A DNA stretch of 11,480 nucleotides from Phycisphaerae bacterium (GCA_002690755.1 NZFT01000064.1:12356-23835); one strand, 5' to 3'; shown: positions 1 to 6,970, counted from the first letter of the stretch. Notes: generated from the sequence alone by a model not told the origin. A program made the numbers and translations.

Positions 1-1647
1 CTCCGGGACGTCGACGAGTTCGCCGGGACGCCCCCGCGGAAATCCCCCGTCCCCCCCTCGATCACGCTGCCCCGCGAAGGCCCGCGGCCGCTCCCACTGT
101 TCGTGCTCGGCGCCGGAGACGGCACGGTGGTCGAGATCCTGCGGCAGGCGATGGATCGGGAACGAACCGACACCATCGTGGTCGTCGTCGAACCCGATCG
201 AAGGCTGCTGGCCGGCGCCTTCTCCAGTCACGACTGGTCCGCGATCCTCGCCGATCCACGCATCCGCTTCGCCGACGGCGATCCGATCGACGATGCGATT
301 CGAAACGCCCTGCCGGACGTCGTCGATCCCCTGCGGCCGATCGTGACCGGGGTCGGGCTGCTGCCCGGTGACGCCGTCCGGTTCGAGTCGCTCCGCGAGG
401 ACGTGCTCGAGATCGGCCGTGTCCACAACACCCGGTTCCTCCTCGAAGCCTCGCGACAGTCCGAACGCCGTTCGACGGCGGCCACCGATCCGCCGTCCGA
501 CGACGCCTGGCGGATCGCCGGAATCGTCGATGCGGGCTCGACCGCCCTGCGACATCTCGCCACGTCGATCGGGGCGGCGGCGCGACGCGCCGGGCACGAC
601 GTCCGGATTCGAGCGAGCGACATCCGCGGGGACCCGTTCGCCGCGACCGAGGACGCCCGATTCGCCCTCGACGCCGATCCCGACCTGCTGCTTTCCTTCC
701 TCCGTCCGAGCCGGTCGACGATTCCCTGGCGTTACGATCTCCCCGCGCTGGTGGTCGCGAGTTCGAATCCCCGGCTTCTCCCCTTCGAGACCTTCGACTG
801 GACCCGACGGGATCTCGTCGTCGCGGCCACCCCGGAATTCGCCGCCTGCTACGAACCGCTCGATTGCGATGCGGTGGTCCGACCCCTCGCCGCGGACCTG
901 GTGGATCCGCCTTCCGTGGACGAGGACGCGGTCCGGACGGCCGGGGGTTCGATGAGTCGAACCGTCCTCGTCGTCGGCAACATCCCCGGCATCGACGCCG
1001 TCGCCCCGGCGCTGCCCGACGACGTGCGGCGCCTCCTCGCGAACGCCGCGGAATCCTGGATCGAAACGCCGACCGCCGGCGTCGAGGAGATGATCGCGTC
1101 CACCGGTCTCGATGGAGATGACGCGTTCCGGTCCCGGATCCGAATCGCCCTCGGCTACGAAGCGACCCGAAGACGACGGATTCGAACCGCGGTGGCGCTT
1201 TCTGCGGCCGGCTTCGACGTCCGCATCCACGGCGAAGCCGCGTGGGAACAGGCGATCGCCGGCACCGCGGCGGAAGGTCGCTGGCGGGGATGGCTGCCGG
1301 CGGGTGATGAACAAGCCGCCGCGTTCCACCGGGCGGCCGTCGTCGTCAACGTGAATTCCTTCGCCGCCCCCGGCGGACTCAACATGCGTACCTTCGAGGT
1401 GCCCGCCGCGGCCGGGGTGCTGGTGACCGACGACCGGCCCGCGCTTCGGCAGGCGTTCGAGGTCGGCGTCGAAGTTCTCGCCTTCGAGGGGATCGATGAC
1501 CTTCCGGGCGTCGTCGGCGAGGCGATCGAGTCGGTCGACCGACGACGCGCGATCGCCGACGCCGGTCGCGAACGCGTCCGCCGCGATCACACCTGGGACG
1601 CCTGGTGGGCGTGGGCGGAGATCGAACTCCGTCGACGCCGGGACTGA
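1..1647 (+). CDS. CgeB-like glycosyltransferase, 5'-partial (start lies left of the window)
   Basis: The frame ending at the TGA at 1645-1647 is open to base 1, so at least 548 residues are visible and the true start is outside. A GTG at 103 is the first start-like codon, but in-frame sequence before it (PRPLPLFVLGAGDG) already looks like a beta-strand and glycine loop, so I do not take it as the start. The N-terminal part (about residues 30-90, VLGAGDG then VVVVEPD) resembles the nucleotide-binding start of Maf/MptE-like motility-glycosylation proteins. The middle (about 225-300, PDLLLSFLRPS, SSNPRLLPFETFDW) resembles DUF3880 of CgeB. The C-terminus (about 385-540) is a Glyco_trans_1_2 type GT-B domain with GLNMRTFEVPAAAGVLVTDD from residue 459 and the final RVRRDHTWDAW. 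The expected role is transfer of a sugar from a nucleotide donor to a glycan or protein in the cytoplasm; the acceptor is unknown. Family call is confident, substrate is not. Confidence 0.82.
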   Translation, partial: LRDVDEFAGTPPRKSPVPPSITLPREGPRPLPLFVLGAGDGTVVEILRQAMDRERTDTIVVVVEPDRRLLAGAFSSHDWSAILADPRIRFADGDPIDDAIRNALPDVVDPLRPIVTGVGLLPGDAVRFESLREDVLEIGRVHNTRFLLEASRQSERRSTAATDPPSDDAWRIAGIVDAGSTALRHLATSIGAAARRAGHDVRIRASDIRGDPFAATEDARFALDADPDLLLSFLRPSRSTIPWRYDLPALVVASSNPRLLPFETFDWTRRDLVVAATPEFAACYEPLDCDAVVRPLAADLVDPPSVDEDAVRTAGGSMSRTVLVVGNIPGIDAVAPALPDDVRRLLANAAESWIETPTAGVEEMIASTGLDGDDAFRSRIRIALGYEATRRRRIRTAVALSAAGFDVRIHGEAAWEQAIAGTAAEGRWRGWLPAGDEQAAAFHRAAVVVNVNSFAAPGGLNMRTFEVPAAAGVLVTDDRPALRQAFEVGVEVLAFEGIDDLPGVVGEAIESVDRRRAIADAGRERVRRDHTWDAWWAWAEIELRRRRD

Positions 1648-1669
1648 TCGCGATTCACCGAACGAAAAC

Positions 1670-1705
1670 CGCCGCGGAGCGACCCGAAGGGGCCGGTCCG
1701 CGGCG
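1670..1705 (-). terminator. Hairpin terminator downstream of the aldolase gene
   Basis: A perfect 9-bp inverted repeat, CGCCGCGGA (1670-1678) and TCCGCGGCG (1697-1705), encloses a smaller CCC-GAA-GGG hairpin. Read on the minus strand it is followed by GGTTTTCGTT, a short U-rich run. It lies about 75 nt past the minus-strand aldolase stop. The plus strand has no T run after it, so it would serve the glycosyltransferase gene less well. Confidence 0.5.
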
Positions 1706-1780
1706 ACGCATGGTCGGTGGTGATCGGTGAGACTCGTCGATGATCCGGCGAGCCGATCACGCGAGATGATCAAACGACCA

Positions 1781-2842
1781 TCAGGCGATGGTGATCGAGT
1801 CGTCGAGGTAGACGTCCTGGATCTTGTTCAGCAGTTCGATTCCCTCGGCCATCGGCCGCTGGAAGGCCTTTCGGCCCGAGATCATGCCCATGCCGCCGGC
1901 CCGCTTGTTGATGACCGCGGTGCGGACCGCCTGCCCGAAGTCGTTCTCACCGCTGCCGCCGCCGGAATTGATGAGCCCGGCCCGACCGCAGTAGCAGTTG
2001 AGGACCTGGTATCGGGTGAGGTCGATCGGATGATCGGTGCAGAGTTCGGTGTAGATGCGGTCGTCGAACTTGCCGTAGCTCGAGTCGCCCATGTTGAGCA
2101 TCTCGTAGCCGCCGTTCAGTTCCGGCTGCTTCTGCTTGATGATGTCGGCCTCGATGGTCACCCCGAGGTGGTTCGCCTGCGCCGTCAGGTCGGACGAGAC
2201 GTGGTAGTCCTTGCCGTCCTTCTTGAAGGCGTCGTTGCGGAGGTAGCACCACAGGATCGTCGCCATGCCGAGCTCGTGGGCGCGATGGAACGCCTCGGAG
2301 ACCTCGATGATCTGCCGATCCGAATCCTCGGAGCCGAAGTAGATCGTCGCACCGACCGCCGCAGCGCCGAGTTCCCAGGCCTCGTCGACGGATCCGAACA
2401 TGATCTGGCTGAAGTGGTTCGGGTAGGTCAGCAGCTCGTTGTGGTTCAGCTTCACGATGAAGGGGATCCGGTGGGCGTACTTCCGGCTCACGCTGCCCAG
2501 CACGCCGAAGGTGGTCGCGACCGCGTTGCAACCGCCTTCGATGGCGAGCTCGACGATCTTCTCGCCGTCGAAGTAGATGGGGTTCTTCGCGAAGCTCGCA
2601 CCCGCGGCATGTTCGATGCCCTGATCGACCGGAAGGATCGACACGTATCCGGTCCCGCCGAGCCGGCCGTGGTCGTAGATCGACTGGATGTTCCGCATCA
2701 CCTGCGGGTTCCGATCGCTGGTGGACCAGATCCGGTCGACGAAGTCGGGACCGGGAAGGTGCAGCAGGTCCTTGGAGACCTTGGCGGAATGGTTGAGCAG
2801 ATCGTCGGCTTCGGCGCCGAGCAGTTCGTGGATTGACGTCAT
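1781..2842 (-). CDS. fbaB: Class I fructose-bisphosphate aldolase (FbaB/DhnA type)
   Basis: A 353-residue protein that catalyses the reversible cleavage of fructose 1,6-bisphosphate to dihydroxyacetone phosphate and glyceraldehyde 3-phosphate in glycolysis/gluconeogenesis, in the cytosol. Its length matches Escherichia coli FbaB (about 350 residues) and similarity runs end to end, from [16 protein letters not shown] to the final YLDDSITIA. Recognisable blocks are [18 protein letters not shown] (about 68-85), [12 protein letters not shown] (131-142), [11 protein letters not shown] (162-172), [17 protein letters not shown] (200-216) and the [11 protein letters not shown] phosphate-binding region (286-296). 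K236 in EADIIKQK is the likely Schiff-base lysine by family comparison. The ATG at 2842 is chosen because homology begins there; the open frame further upstream has no aldolase similarity. No strong ribosome binding site is seen (GGAAG lies about 10 nt upstream). It is divergent from the antiporter and probably monocistronic. Confidence 0.96.
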   Translation of the reverse strand: MTSIHELLGAEADDLLNHSAKVSKDLLHLPGPDFVDRIWSTSDRNPQVMRNIQSIYDHGRLGGTGYVSILPVDQGIEHAAGASFAKNPIYFDGEKIVELAIEGGCNAVATTFGVLGSVSRKYAHRIPFIVKLNHNELLTYPNHFSQIMFGSVDEAWELGAAAVGATIYFGSEDSDRQIIEVSEAFHRAHELGMATILWCYLRNDAFKKDGKDYHVSSDLTAQANHLGVTIEADIIKQKQPELNGGYEMLNMGDSSYGKFDDRIYTELCTDHPIDLTRYQVLNCYCGRAGLINSGGGSGENDFGQAVRTAVINKRAGGMGMISGRKAFQRPMAEGIELLNKIQDVYLDDSITIA

Positions 2843-2909
2843 CTTCGGTTCGCTTCCGGGACGGTTTCTTGAGATCGGGGGGATCGGGGATCGTCTCCCG
2901 CGGGGCCGC

Positions 2910-2915
2910 ATGATA
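2910..2915 (-). promoter_or_regulatory. Possible -10 element for fbaB
   Basis: Minus-strand TATCAT matches the bacterial -10 consensus at five of six positions and would give an mRNA leader of roughly 60 nt. No recognisable -35 box lies 16-18 nt upstream, so this is tentative. Confidence 0.3.
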
Positions 2916-3010
2916 GGAGAAACCGCGCCGGCGGAATCCGAGGCCCTTTCCGGGTGTCGGAGATGGTGATCGGTGAATCCACGTCCGGCGGACCGGCAAG
3001 CTCGAGGCCG

Positions 3011-3016
3011 TACAAT
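3011..3016 (+). promoter_or_regulatory. -10 element for the antiporter, possibly leaderless
   Basis: TACAAT (five of six to consensus) ends 10 nt before the ATG at 3027. Initiation at the usual distance would start the mRNA within about 0-5 nt of the start codon. No good -35 hexamer is visible, and there is no Shine-Dalgarno sequence before the ATG, which fits a leaderless or near-leaderless message. Confidence 0.4.
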
Positions 3017-3026
3017 CCCGACACTC

Positions 3027-4091
3027 ATGGCAGCCAATCTCCTCCTCCTACTACTCTCGATCGGCGTCCTCGTCGCGGGGGCGGAACTGCTCGTCCGCGG
3101 CGCCGGAAGACTCGCCCTCCGGTTCGGCGTGTCGCACTTCGTGATCGGGGTCACGGTCGTCGGCTTCGGCACCAGCGCGCCGGAGCTCGCCGCCTCCATC
3201 GCCTCCGCGACCACCGGTCACCCTGAGATCGCGGTCGGGAACGTGATCGGCTCGAACATCATGAACATCGCCCTGGTGCTGGGCATGACCGCGATCATCG
3301 CCCCGATCCCCGTCGATCGCGGCATCATCCGCCGCGAGACCGTCGTCATGATCGCGGTGAGCTTCGTTCCGCTCGCGGCGCTCGCAACTCATCGAACCGT
3401 CGGACGGCTGTTCGGCGCCACGATGACCGCGGGGCTGCTCGCTTTTCTGTGGTGGTCGTTCACCTCGAGTCGTCGGGACGGTGGTCATCCGGCCGAAGAC
3501 GAGTCGATCCCGACGGTACCCGGCCGAGGCGGGATGTCGATGCTGATCGACCTCCTGGTGATGAGCGCAGGCCTGATCCTGCTGGTGCTCGGCGCGGATC
3601 GTCTCGTGTCGTCCGCGACGGAGGTCGCCCGCGGGCTCGGAGTCTCGGAAGTGGTCATCGGCCTCACGATCGTCGCCGGGGGCACCAGCGCGCCGGAACT
3701 CGCCACCAGCCTGATCGCGGTCGCCCGGGGGAAGACCGATCTCGGGGTCGGCAACATCCTCGGCTCCTGCATCTTCAACATCCTCGGGATCCTGGGGATC
3801 ACCGCCATCGTCACCCCGATCGAGATTCCGATCGAAGTGTTCCAGTTCGACCTGCCGGTGATGATCCTGGTGGCGATCGCCACGGTCCCGATCCTCTTCT
3901 CCGGTCACCGGATCAGTCGCTTCGAAGGCTGCCTGCTCACCGCCTCGTTCGTGCTCTACACCGTGATGCTCTTCGCGGGCTGGCCGTTCCCCGCCGATCG
4001 GGGGACCACGGTGGATCCGCCCGCATCCGTCGTCGAGCCGGATCAGGCGCGGGCGGACGACGAGTCGATCTGGTCGCGGACCCACTCGTAG
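3027..4091 (+). CDS. YrbG-type calcium/sodium antiporter (CaCA superfamily)
   Basis: A 354-residue inner-membrane protein of about ten hydrophobic segments in two homologous halves, expected to exchange Ca2+ (or another cation) for Na+ or H+. The two signature alpha-repeats are clear: [12 protein letters not shown] with [10 protein letters not shown] (about 47-80), and [12 protein letters not shown] with [10 protein letters not shown] (about 218-251). E53 and E224 are the ion-coordinating glutamates by family knowledge. In the second repeat the usual GSN asparagine is Cys248. A hydrophilic loop (about 147-172) links the halves. The ATG at 3027 starts right at the first membrane segment ([20 protein letters not shown]); the frame runs further upstream but adds only an arginine-rich, non-membrane stretch. 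After residue 322 comes a polar tail of about 32 residues with no obvious family counterpart. Its last 49 nt overlap the 3' end of the epimerase remnant on the other strand. Confidence 0.92.
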   Translation: MAANLLLLLLSIGVLVAGAELLVRGAGRLALRFGVSHFVIGVTVVGFGTSAPELAASIASATTGHPEIAVGNVIGSNIMNIALVLGMTAIIAPIPVDRGIIRRETVVMIAVSFVPLAALATHRTVGRLFGATMTAGLLAFLWWSFTSSRRDGGHPAEDESIPTVPGRGGMSMLIDLLVMSAGLILLVLGADRLVSSATEVARGLGVSEVVIGLTIVAGGTSAPELATSLIAVARGKTDLGVGNILGSCIFNILGILGITAIVTPIEIPIEVFQFDLPVMILVAIATVPILFSGHRISRFEGCLLTASFVLYTVMLFAGWPFPADRGTTVDPPASVVEPDQARADDESIWSRTHS

Positions 4092-4150
4092 GTCTTTCTG
4101 ATCCCCTCGGCGATTCCCACCGACGGTTCCCATCCCAGCGCCGCCTCCGA
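4043..4150 (-). pseudogene. 3' remnant of an NAD-dependent sugar epimerase/dehydratase
   Basis: Reading leftwards on the minus strand to the TGA at 4043-4045, the translation contains [20 protein letters not shown] followed by about ten more residues. This is the characteristic C-terminal end of extended short-chain dehydrogenase type nucleotide-sugar epimerases (UDP-glucose 4-epimerase, GDP-mannose 3,5-epimerase and relatives). Only about 35 codons are present. The Rossmann fold, the YxxxK catalytic motif and the start are missing, because sequence to the right of about 4150 is a different gene on the plus strand. The exact enzyme cannot be told from the tail. The stop overlaps the antiporter's 3' end by 49 nt. 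Confidence 0.6.
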
Positions 4151-4677
4151 CTCGTCGACGTGGGGTTCAACGACGTGAACGGCGGGAGCTTCCATTTCGA
4201 GGCCACGCACGCGGAATCCACGACGGCGTCGAGCGACGACCAGGTCGATCGAATCGCGAAGGGCCTTCGGGATGAACGCGACGCGGGCTTCGAGACGTCG
4301 ACGCCGCTGCTCGAACTCGGTGAACGAGTCAGACGCGGCTGCGGTGCACTCGTCGAGATGCTCGAGGACCTCCGGGCGAAGGGGGACCGGGTCGTCGGCT
4401 ACGGCGCGTCGACGAAGGGAAACGTCCTGCTTCAATATGCGGGAATCGGCCCGGAGCTCATGCCGGCGATCGGCGAAGTCAATCCCAACAAGTACGGCTG
4501 TCGGACGCCGGGGACCGGCATCCCGATCGTCAGCGACGAGGAGGCCCGGGCCCTCGATCCGACGCACTACCTGGTCCTGCCCTGGCACTTCCGGGAAGAG
4601 ATCCTGCCGCGAGAAACCGAGTTCCGCGACCGAGGCGGACGTGTATCTTTCCGCTTCCCGAACTCGACGTGGTCTGA
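4145..4677 (+). pseudogene. C-terminal half of a sugar C-methyltransferase, 5'-truncated and frameshifted
   Basis: The plus strand encodes LRLVDVGFNDVNGGSF from 4145 and continues with GYGASTKGNVLLQYAGI, IGEVNPNKYGCRTPGTGIPI and HYLVLPWHFREEIL. This is the Methyltransf_14 C-terminal domain of NovU/TylCIII-like enzymes that add a methyl group to a deoxysugar carbon. The N-terminal zinc-binding domain and the S-adenosylmethionine-binding Rossmann domain are absent; no start codon belongs to the remnant. Near the end the straight frame gives GGRVSFRFPNS and runs on to a TAA at 4769-4771, inside mnmA. Shifting frame near 4640-4646 gives CIFPLPELDVV and a TGA at 4675-4677, which is the ending expected for this family. 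One base therefore seems to be missing near 4643. Together these make it a probable pseudogene, or the product of a misassembly. Confidence 0.7.
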
Positions 4678-4716
4678 TCCCGAGCCATTCCACGGACCGC
4701 GTCCCCTGGATCAGGG

Positions 4717-5850
4717 TCAGGCGATCGGGGCGTCGATCCAGCCACCGCCGAGGACCAGCTCGCCGTCGTAACAGACCACCGCCTGACCGGGCGCGACCGA
4801 AGACTGCCGATCCTCGAAGCGGACCTCGAGTCGATCGTCACCCCGCACCTGCGCGGTCGCGTGGACGGGCTCGGCGTTGTATCGGATCCGCGCGGTGCAA
4901 TTCCGCGGCTCGGTCGGCGGCTCGACCAGCCAGTTGGTCTGGCTCGCGAGACAGCCGCTGGAAAGCAGCGCCGCCCGATCTCCCACCGTGATGGTGTTGG
5001 CGACGGGATCCTTCGCGACCACGTAGATCGGCCGCCCGAAGGCCATGCCGATCTTCCGTCGTTGTCCGATCGTGAAGTGCTGATGCCCGGGATGTTCGCC
5101 GATGGTCTCGCCCTCGCCGTCCACGATCGCCCCCGGCGTCACGCCGGCGGACGACTTCCGGGCGACGAGCCCCGCGTAGTCGTCGTTGGGCACGAAGCAG
5201 ATCTCCTGGGAGTCCGGCTTGTCGAATACCGGAAGATCGAACTCCTCCGCCAGTTCACGAACCCGCGACTTCGGCAGTCCCCCGACCGGCAGCACCATCT
5301 CGCCGAGTCGGTCCGCGGGCGTGCCGAAGAGCACGTACGACTGGTCCTTGCCGTGGTCGACGCCGCGAAGCAGACGGTGACCACCACCCTCGCCCGCGAC
5401 CTCGACCTGCGCGTAGTGGCCGCTCGCGACACGGGTCGCCCCGATCTGGGCGGCGTATTCGTGCAGTCTTCCGAACTTGAGCCAGTCGTTGCAGCGGACG
5501 CAGGGATTCGGTGTCCGACCGGCGTCGTACTCCGCGACGAAGTGATCGATGATCCGTCCGAATTCCTTCTTGAAGTTGACCACGTAGAAGGGGACGTCGA
5601 GCTTCGCGGCGACGAGTCGGGCGTCTTCGGCGTCGCCGACCGAGCAGCAGCCCTGCTTGCCGATCCGGACCTTGGAGGTGTCGCAGGTCTCGCCGGGGAT
5701 CAGCTCCTCGAGGGCGTCGCCGGGCGAGCCCAGTCGCATGAAGACCCCGACCACGTCGTGACCCGCCGACCGCAGCAGGGCGGCGGCGACCGAGGAGTCG
5801 ACGCCGCCGCTCATCGCGACGAGGATCTTGGTCGGATGTTCGGGGATCAC
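4717..5850 (-). CDS. mnmA: tRNA-specific 2-thiouridylase MnmA
   Basis: A 377-residue cytosolic enzyme that activates U34 of tRNA(Lys), tRNA(Glu) and tRNA(Gln) with ATP and places sulfur at C2 of the wobble base. The N-terminal PP-loop ATP-pyrophosphatase motif SGGVDSS is at residues 14-20. The TPNPCVRCN block (113-121) carries catalytic Cys120, and DSQEICFVPNDDY (213-225) carries the second catalytic cysteine, Cys218. GHYA is at 144-147, and the C-terminal beta-barrel includes GQRRKIG (262-268). An insertion after the first strand (about 42-70) holds a GKQGCCSVGDAEDAR segment, seen in many non-proteobacterial MnmA proteins. The start is the GTG at 5850, fixed by an in-frame TAG three codons upstream and by the nearby PP-loop. 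Cysteine desulfurase and sulfur-relay partners are not in the window. It is divergent from the HIT gene, and its 3' end faces the methyltransferase remnant. Confidence 0.97.
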   Translation of the reverse strand: MIPEHPTKILVAMSGGVDSSVAAALLRSAGHDVVGVFMRLGSPGDALEELIPGETCDTSKVRIGKQGCCSVGDAEDARLVAAKLDVPFYVVNFKKEFGRIIDHFVAEYDAGRTPNPCVRCNDWLKFGRLHEYAAQIGATRVASGHYAQVEVAGEGGGHRLLRGVDHGKDQSYVLFGTPADRLGEMVLPVGGLPKSRVRELAEEFDLPVFDKPDSQEICFVPNDDYAGLVARKSSAGVTPGAIVDGEGETIGEHPGHQHFTIGQRRKIGMAFGRPIYVVAKDPVANTITVGDRAALLSSGCLASQTNWLVEPPTEPRNCTARIRYNAEPVHATAQVRGDDRLEVRFEDRQSSVAPGQAVVCYDGELVLGGGWIDAPIA

Positions 5851-5856
5851 ACCGAC

Positions 5857-5862
5857 ATTCTA
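5857..5862 (-). promoter_or_regulatory. -10 element for mnmA, probably leaderless
   Basis: Minus-strand TAGAAT (five of six to consensus) ends just 6 nt before the GTG start of mnmA at 5850. That spacing puts the transcription start on or next to the start codon. The TAG in this box is also the in-frame stop that limits the coding region. No clear -35 box is seen. Confidence 0.45.
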
Positions 5863-5948
5863 TGAACCTCCGCCGCATCGACGAAAGCGATCCGGCACAA
5901 TGCGATGCCTCCGAGCGGTCGCCATCGACCCCGGCCGACTCCAAAGCC

Positions 5949-5974
5949 GATCCGAAACCCCGATCCGAAACCCC
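5949..5974 (+). repeat. Tandem 13-bp duplication upstream of the HIT gene
   Basis: Two perfect head-to-tail copies of GATCCGAAACCCC, at 5949-5961 and 5962-5974, followed by the first two bases of a third. They sit in the leader region 19 nt before the HIT start codon. This could be simple slippage or paired binding sites; nothing in the sequence decides. Confidence 0.6.
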
Positions 5975-5992
5975 GACGAAAGGCGAAGTCCG

Positions 5993-6511
5993 ATGCATCA
6001 GGACCTCTGGGCCCCCTGGCGAATGGCGTACCTTCGGGATCTCGAACGACGTCGAGACGAGATTCCCGAGGGGGAACCGGTCCTGTCCGATTTCATCGCG
6101 GCGGCGTGGGCGGCGCCGGACCGCGACGACGAGATGCTGGTGGTGCATCGAACCGACCGGGGCCTCATCCTGCTCAACCGGTTTCCGTATTCCAACGGCC
6201 ACCTGCTGATCGCCCTCGGGGTCGCGAAACCGCGGCTGCTCGACCACACGCCCGAGGAGCGGGTGGCGTTCTGGGGGCTCGTCGATCACGCCGTCGACCT
6301 GGTGGAACGGGCTTTCAACCCCCATGGCGTCAACATGGGCGTCAATCAAGGGGATGCTGCGGGTGCGGGTCTGCCCGCCCATCTCCATGCCCACGTCGTT
6401 CCACGCTGGAACGGGGATGTGAACTTCATGACGTCGATCGGCGGCCTTCGGGTGGTGCCCGAGTCGCTCGAGGAGGTCCTGGCGACCTATCGGGCACTCC
6501 CCGAGGGGTGA
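5993..6511 (+). CDS. HIT-family nucleotide hydrolase/phosphorylase (Ap4A phosphorylase-like)
   Basis: A 172-residue cytosolic protein of the histidine-triad superfamily. These proteins cleave nucleotide phosphate esters such as diadenosine tetraphosphate through a nucleotidyl-histidine intermediate. The N-terminus LWAPWRMAYL (5-14) and LNRFPYSNGHLLIA (61-74) are typical of the bacterial Ap4A phosphorylase-like branch. NMGVNQGDAAGAG leads into the triad HLHAHVVPRW, with H130, H132 (catalytic nucleophile by homology) and H134, then GDVNFM. The usual CxxC zinc motif after LWAPWRM is absent; that position reads VLSDFIAAAW. The ATG at 5993 is chosen because homology begins with LWAPWRM. The frame is open to 5828, but the extension is arginine/proline-rich and covers the mnmA promoter. 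A weak AAGGCG lies about 8 nt before the ATG. Exact substrate is not certain. Confidence 0.92.
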   Translation: MHQDLWAPWRMAYLRDLERRRDEIPEGEPVLSDFIAAAWAAPDRDDEMLVVHRTDRGLILLNRFPYSNGHLLIALGVAKPRLLDHTPEERVAFWGLVDHAVDLVERAFNPHGVNMGVNQGDAAGAGLPAHLHAHVVPRWNGDVNFMTSIGGLRVVPESLEEVLATYRALPEG

Positions 6512-6886
6512 TCGGAGCGTTTTCACGCCAAAGGCAGGACGCCGGCGCGACCCCCGGCGGGTCCGCTACCGTTCGATCGGCAGGCCGAGGCGTTGCCCGA
6601 CTGGACCGGAACCCGTAGCTCAAACCCCGCGTTTAAGGTGGGTTCGCCGCTCATCGATCCCGACCTTCCACTCCAGACGCCACGAATCGTGACGCCCGTG
6701 AGGCTTGGCCATCGTCGCAAGTCGTACGACCCCGTGGGGTTCGCAACGGTTCGAGACAGGGGGTTCCGGCACGGCCCGTCAGGGGTCGCCCGGCGTCCTT
6801 CCCCGAACTCTACCCCCAGTTTCCCGTACGGTCGAACAATCCACCGAAACCGCAAGGAGACCGGGCTCGGAGGTCTCTCCGACGGT
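6512..6886. other. Intergenic region with hairpins, no gene recognised
   Basis: Frames here are open only because GC is high; their translations are arginine- and proline-rich and resemble no family I know. Visible structure: a stem-loop at 6537-6564 (GGAC-GCCGG paired with CCGGC-G-GTCC with a bulge) 26 nt after the HIT stop, without a T run; GAACCC (6609-6614) pairing with GGGTTC (6640-6645); a near-palindrome CACGAATCGTG at 6681-6691; and GAGACC (6857-6862) pairing with GGTCTC (6872-6877). No tRNA, rRNA or known riboswitch was recognised. Some of it may be HIT 3' untranslated sequence, and the hairpin-rich 3' part may be control DNA for the lipoprotein gene. Confidence 0.4.
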
Positions 6887-6915
6887 TTGACACCCCGGCG
6901 AGATGCTGTCAACAT
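6887..6915 (+). promoter_or_regulatory. Promoter for the small lipoprotein, with an inverted TTGACA repeat
   Basis: A perfect -35 hexamer TTGACA at 6887-6892 is followed at 17-bp spacing by CAACAT (6910-6915), only three of six to the -10 consensus. The same hexamer appears inverted as TGTCAA at 6907-6912, with 20 bp between arm centres (about two helical turns). That arrangement could bind a dimeric repressor across the promoter. The resulting leader would be about 50 nt. Confidence 0.45.
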
Positions 6916-6970
6916 TCACCATTCGAGGATCGCCTTCGATCCCAACCCGGTTTCTTGAGGATCCATAGAC

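Noticed and set aside
1727..2836. Long open frame on the plus strand opposite the aldolase gene
   Set aside because: It is the exact antisense of fbaB; its valine/aspartate-rich translation has no family likeness, and the aldolase match on the other strand is unambiguous.
2862..2873. CGGTTTCTTGAG shared with the lipoprotein leader near 6948-6959
   Set aside because: A single 12-bp match with different orientation relative to its gene; it could be chance and has no further support.
2843..3214. N-terminal extension of the aldolase up to 3214
   Set aside because: The extension shows no similarity to FbaB, would overlap the antiporter start, and homology begins exactly at the ATG at 2842.
3449..4144. 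Plus-strand open frame leading into the methyltransferase remnant
   Set aside because: It lies inside the antiporter in another frame; the translation is an arginine-rich shadow until the C-methyltransferase similarity starts near 4145.
4861..5865. Plus-strand open frame opposite mnmA
   Set aside because: Antisense shadow of a well conserved gene, typical of GC-rich DNA.
6735..6775. TTCGAGAC resembling a tRNA T-loop
   Set aside because: The flanking bases do not pair into a T-stem, and no anticodon or acceptor stem can be drawn.
6523..6958. Open frames on both strands in the gap between HIT and the lipoprotein
   Set aside because: Low-complexity arginine/proline/serine translations, no ribosome binding site and no recognisable family; they also run through the lipoprotein promoter.
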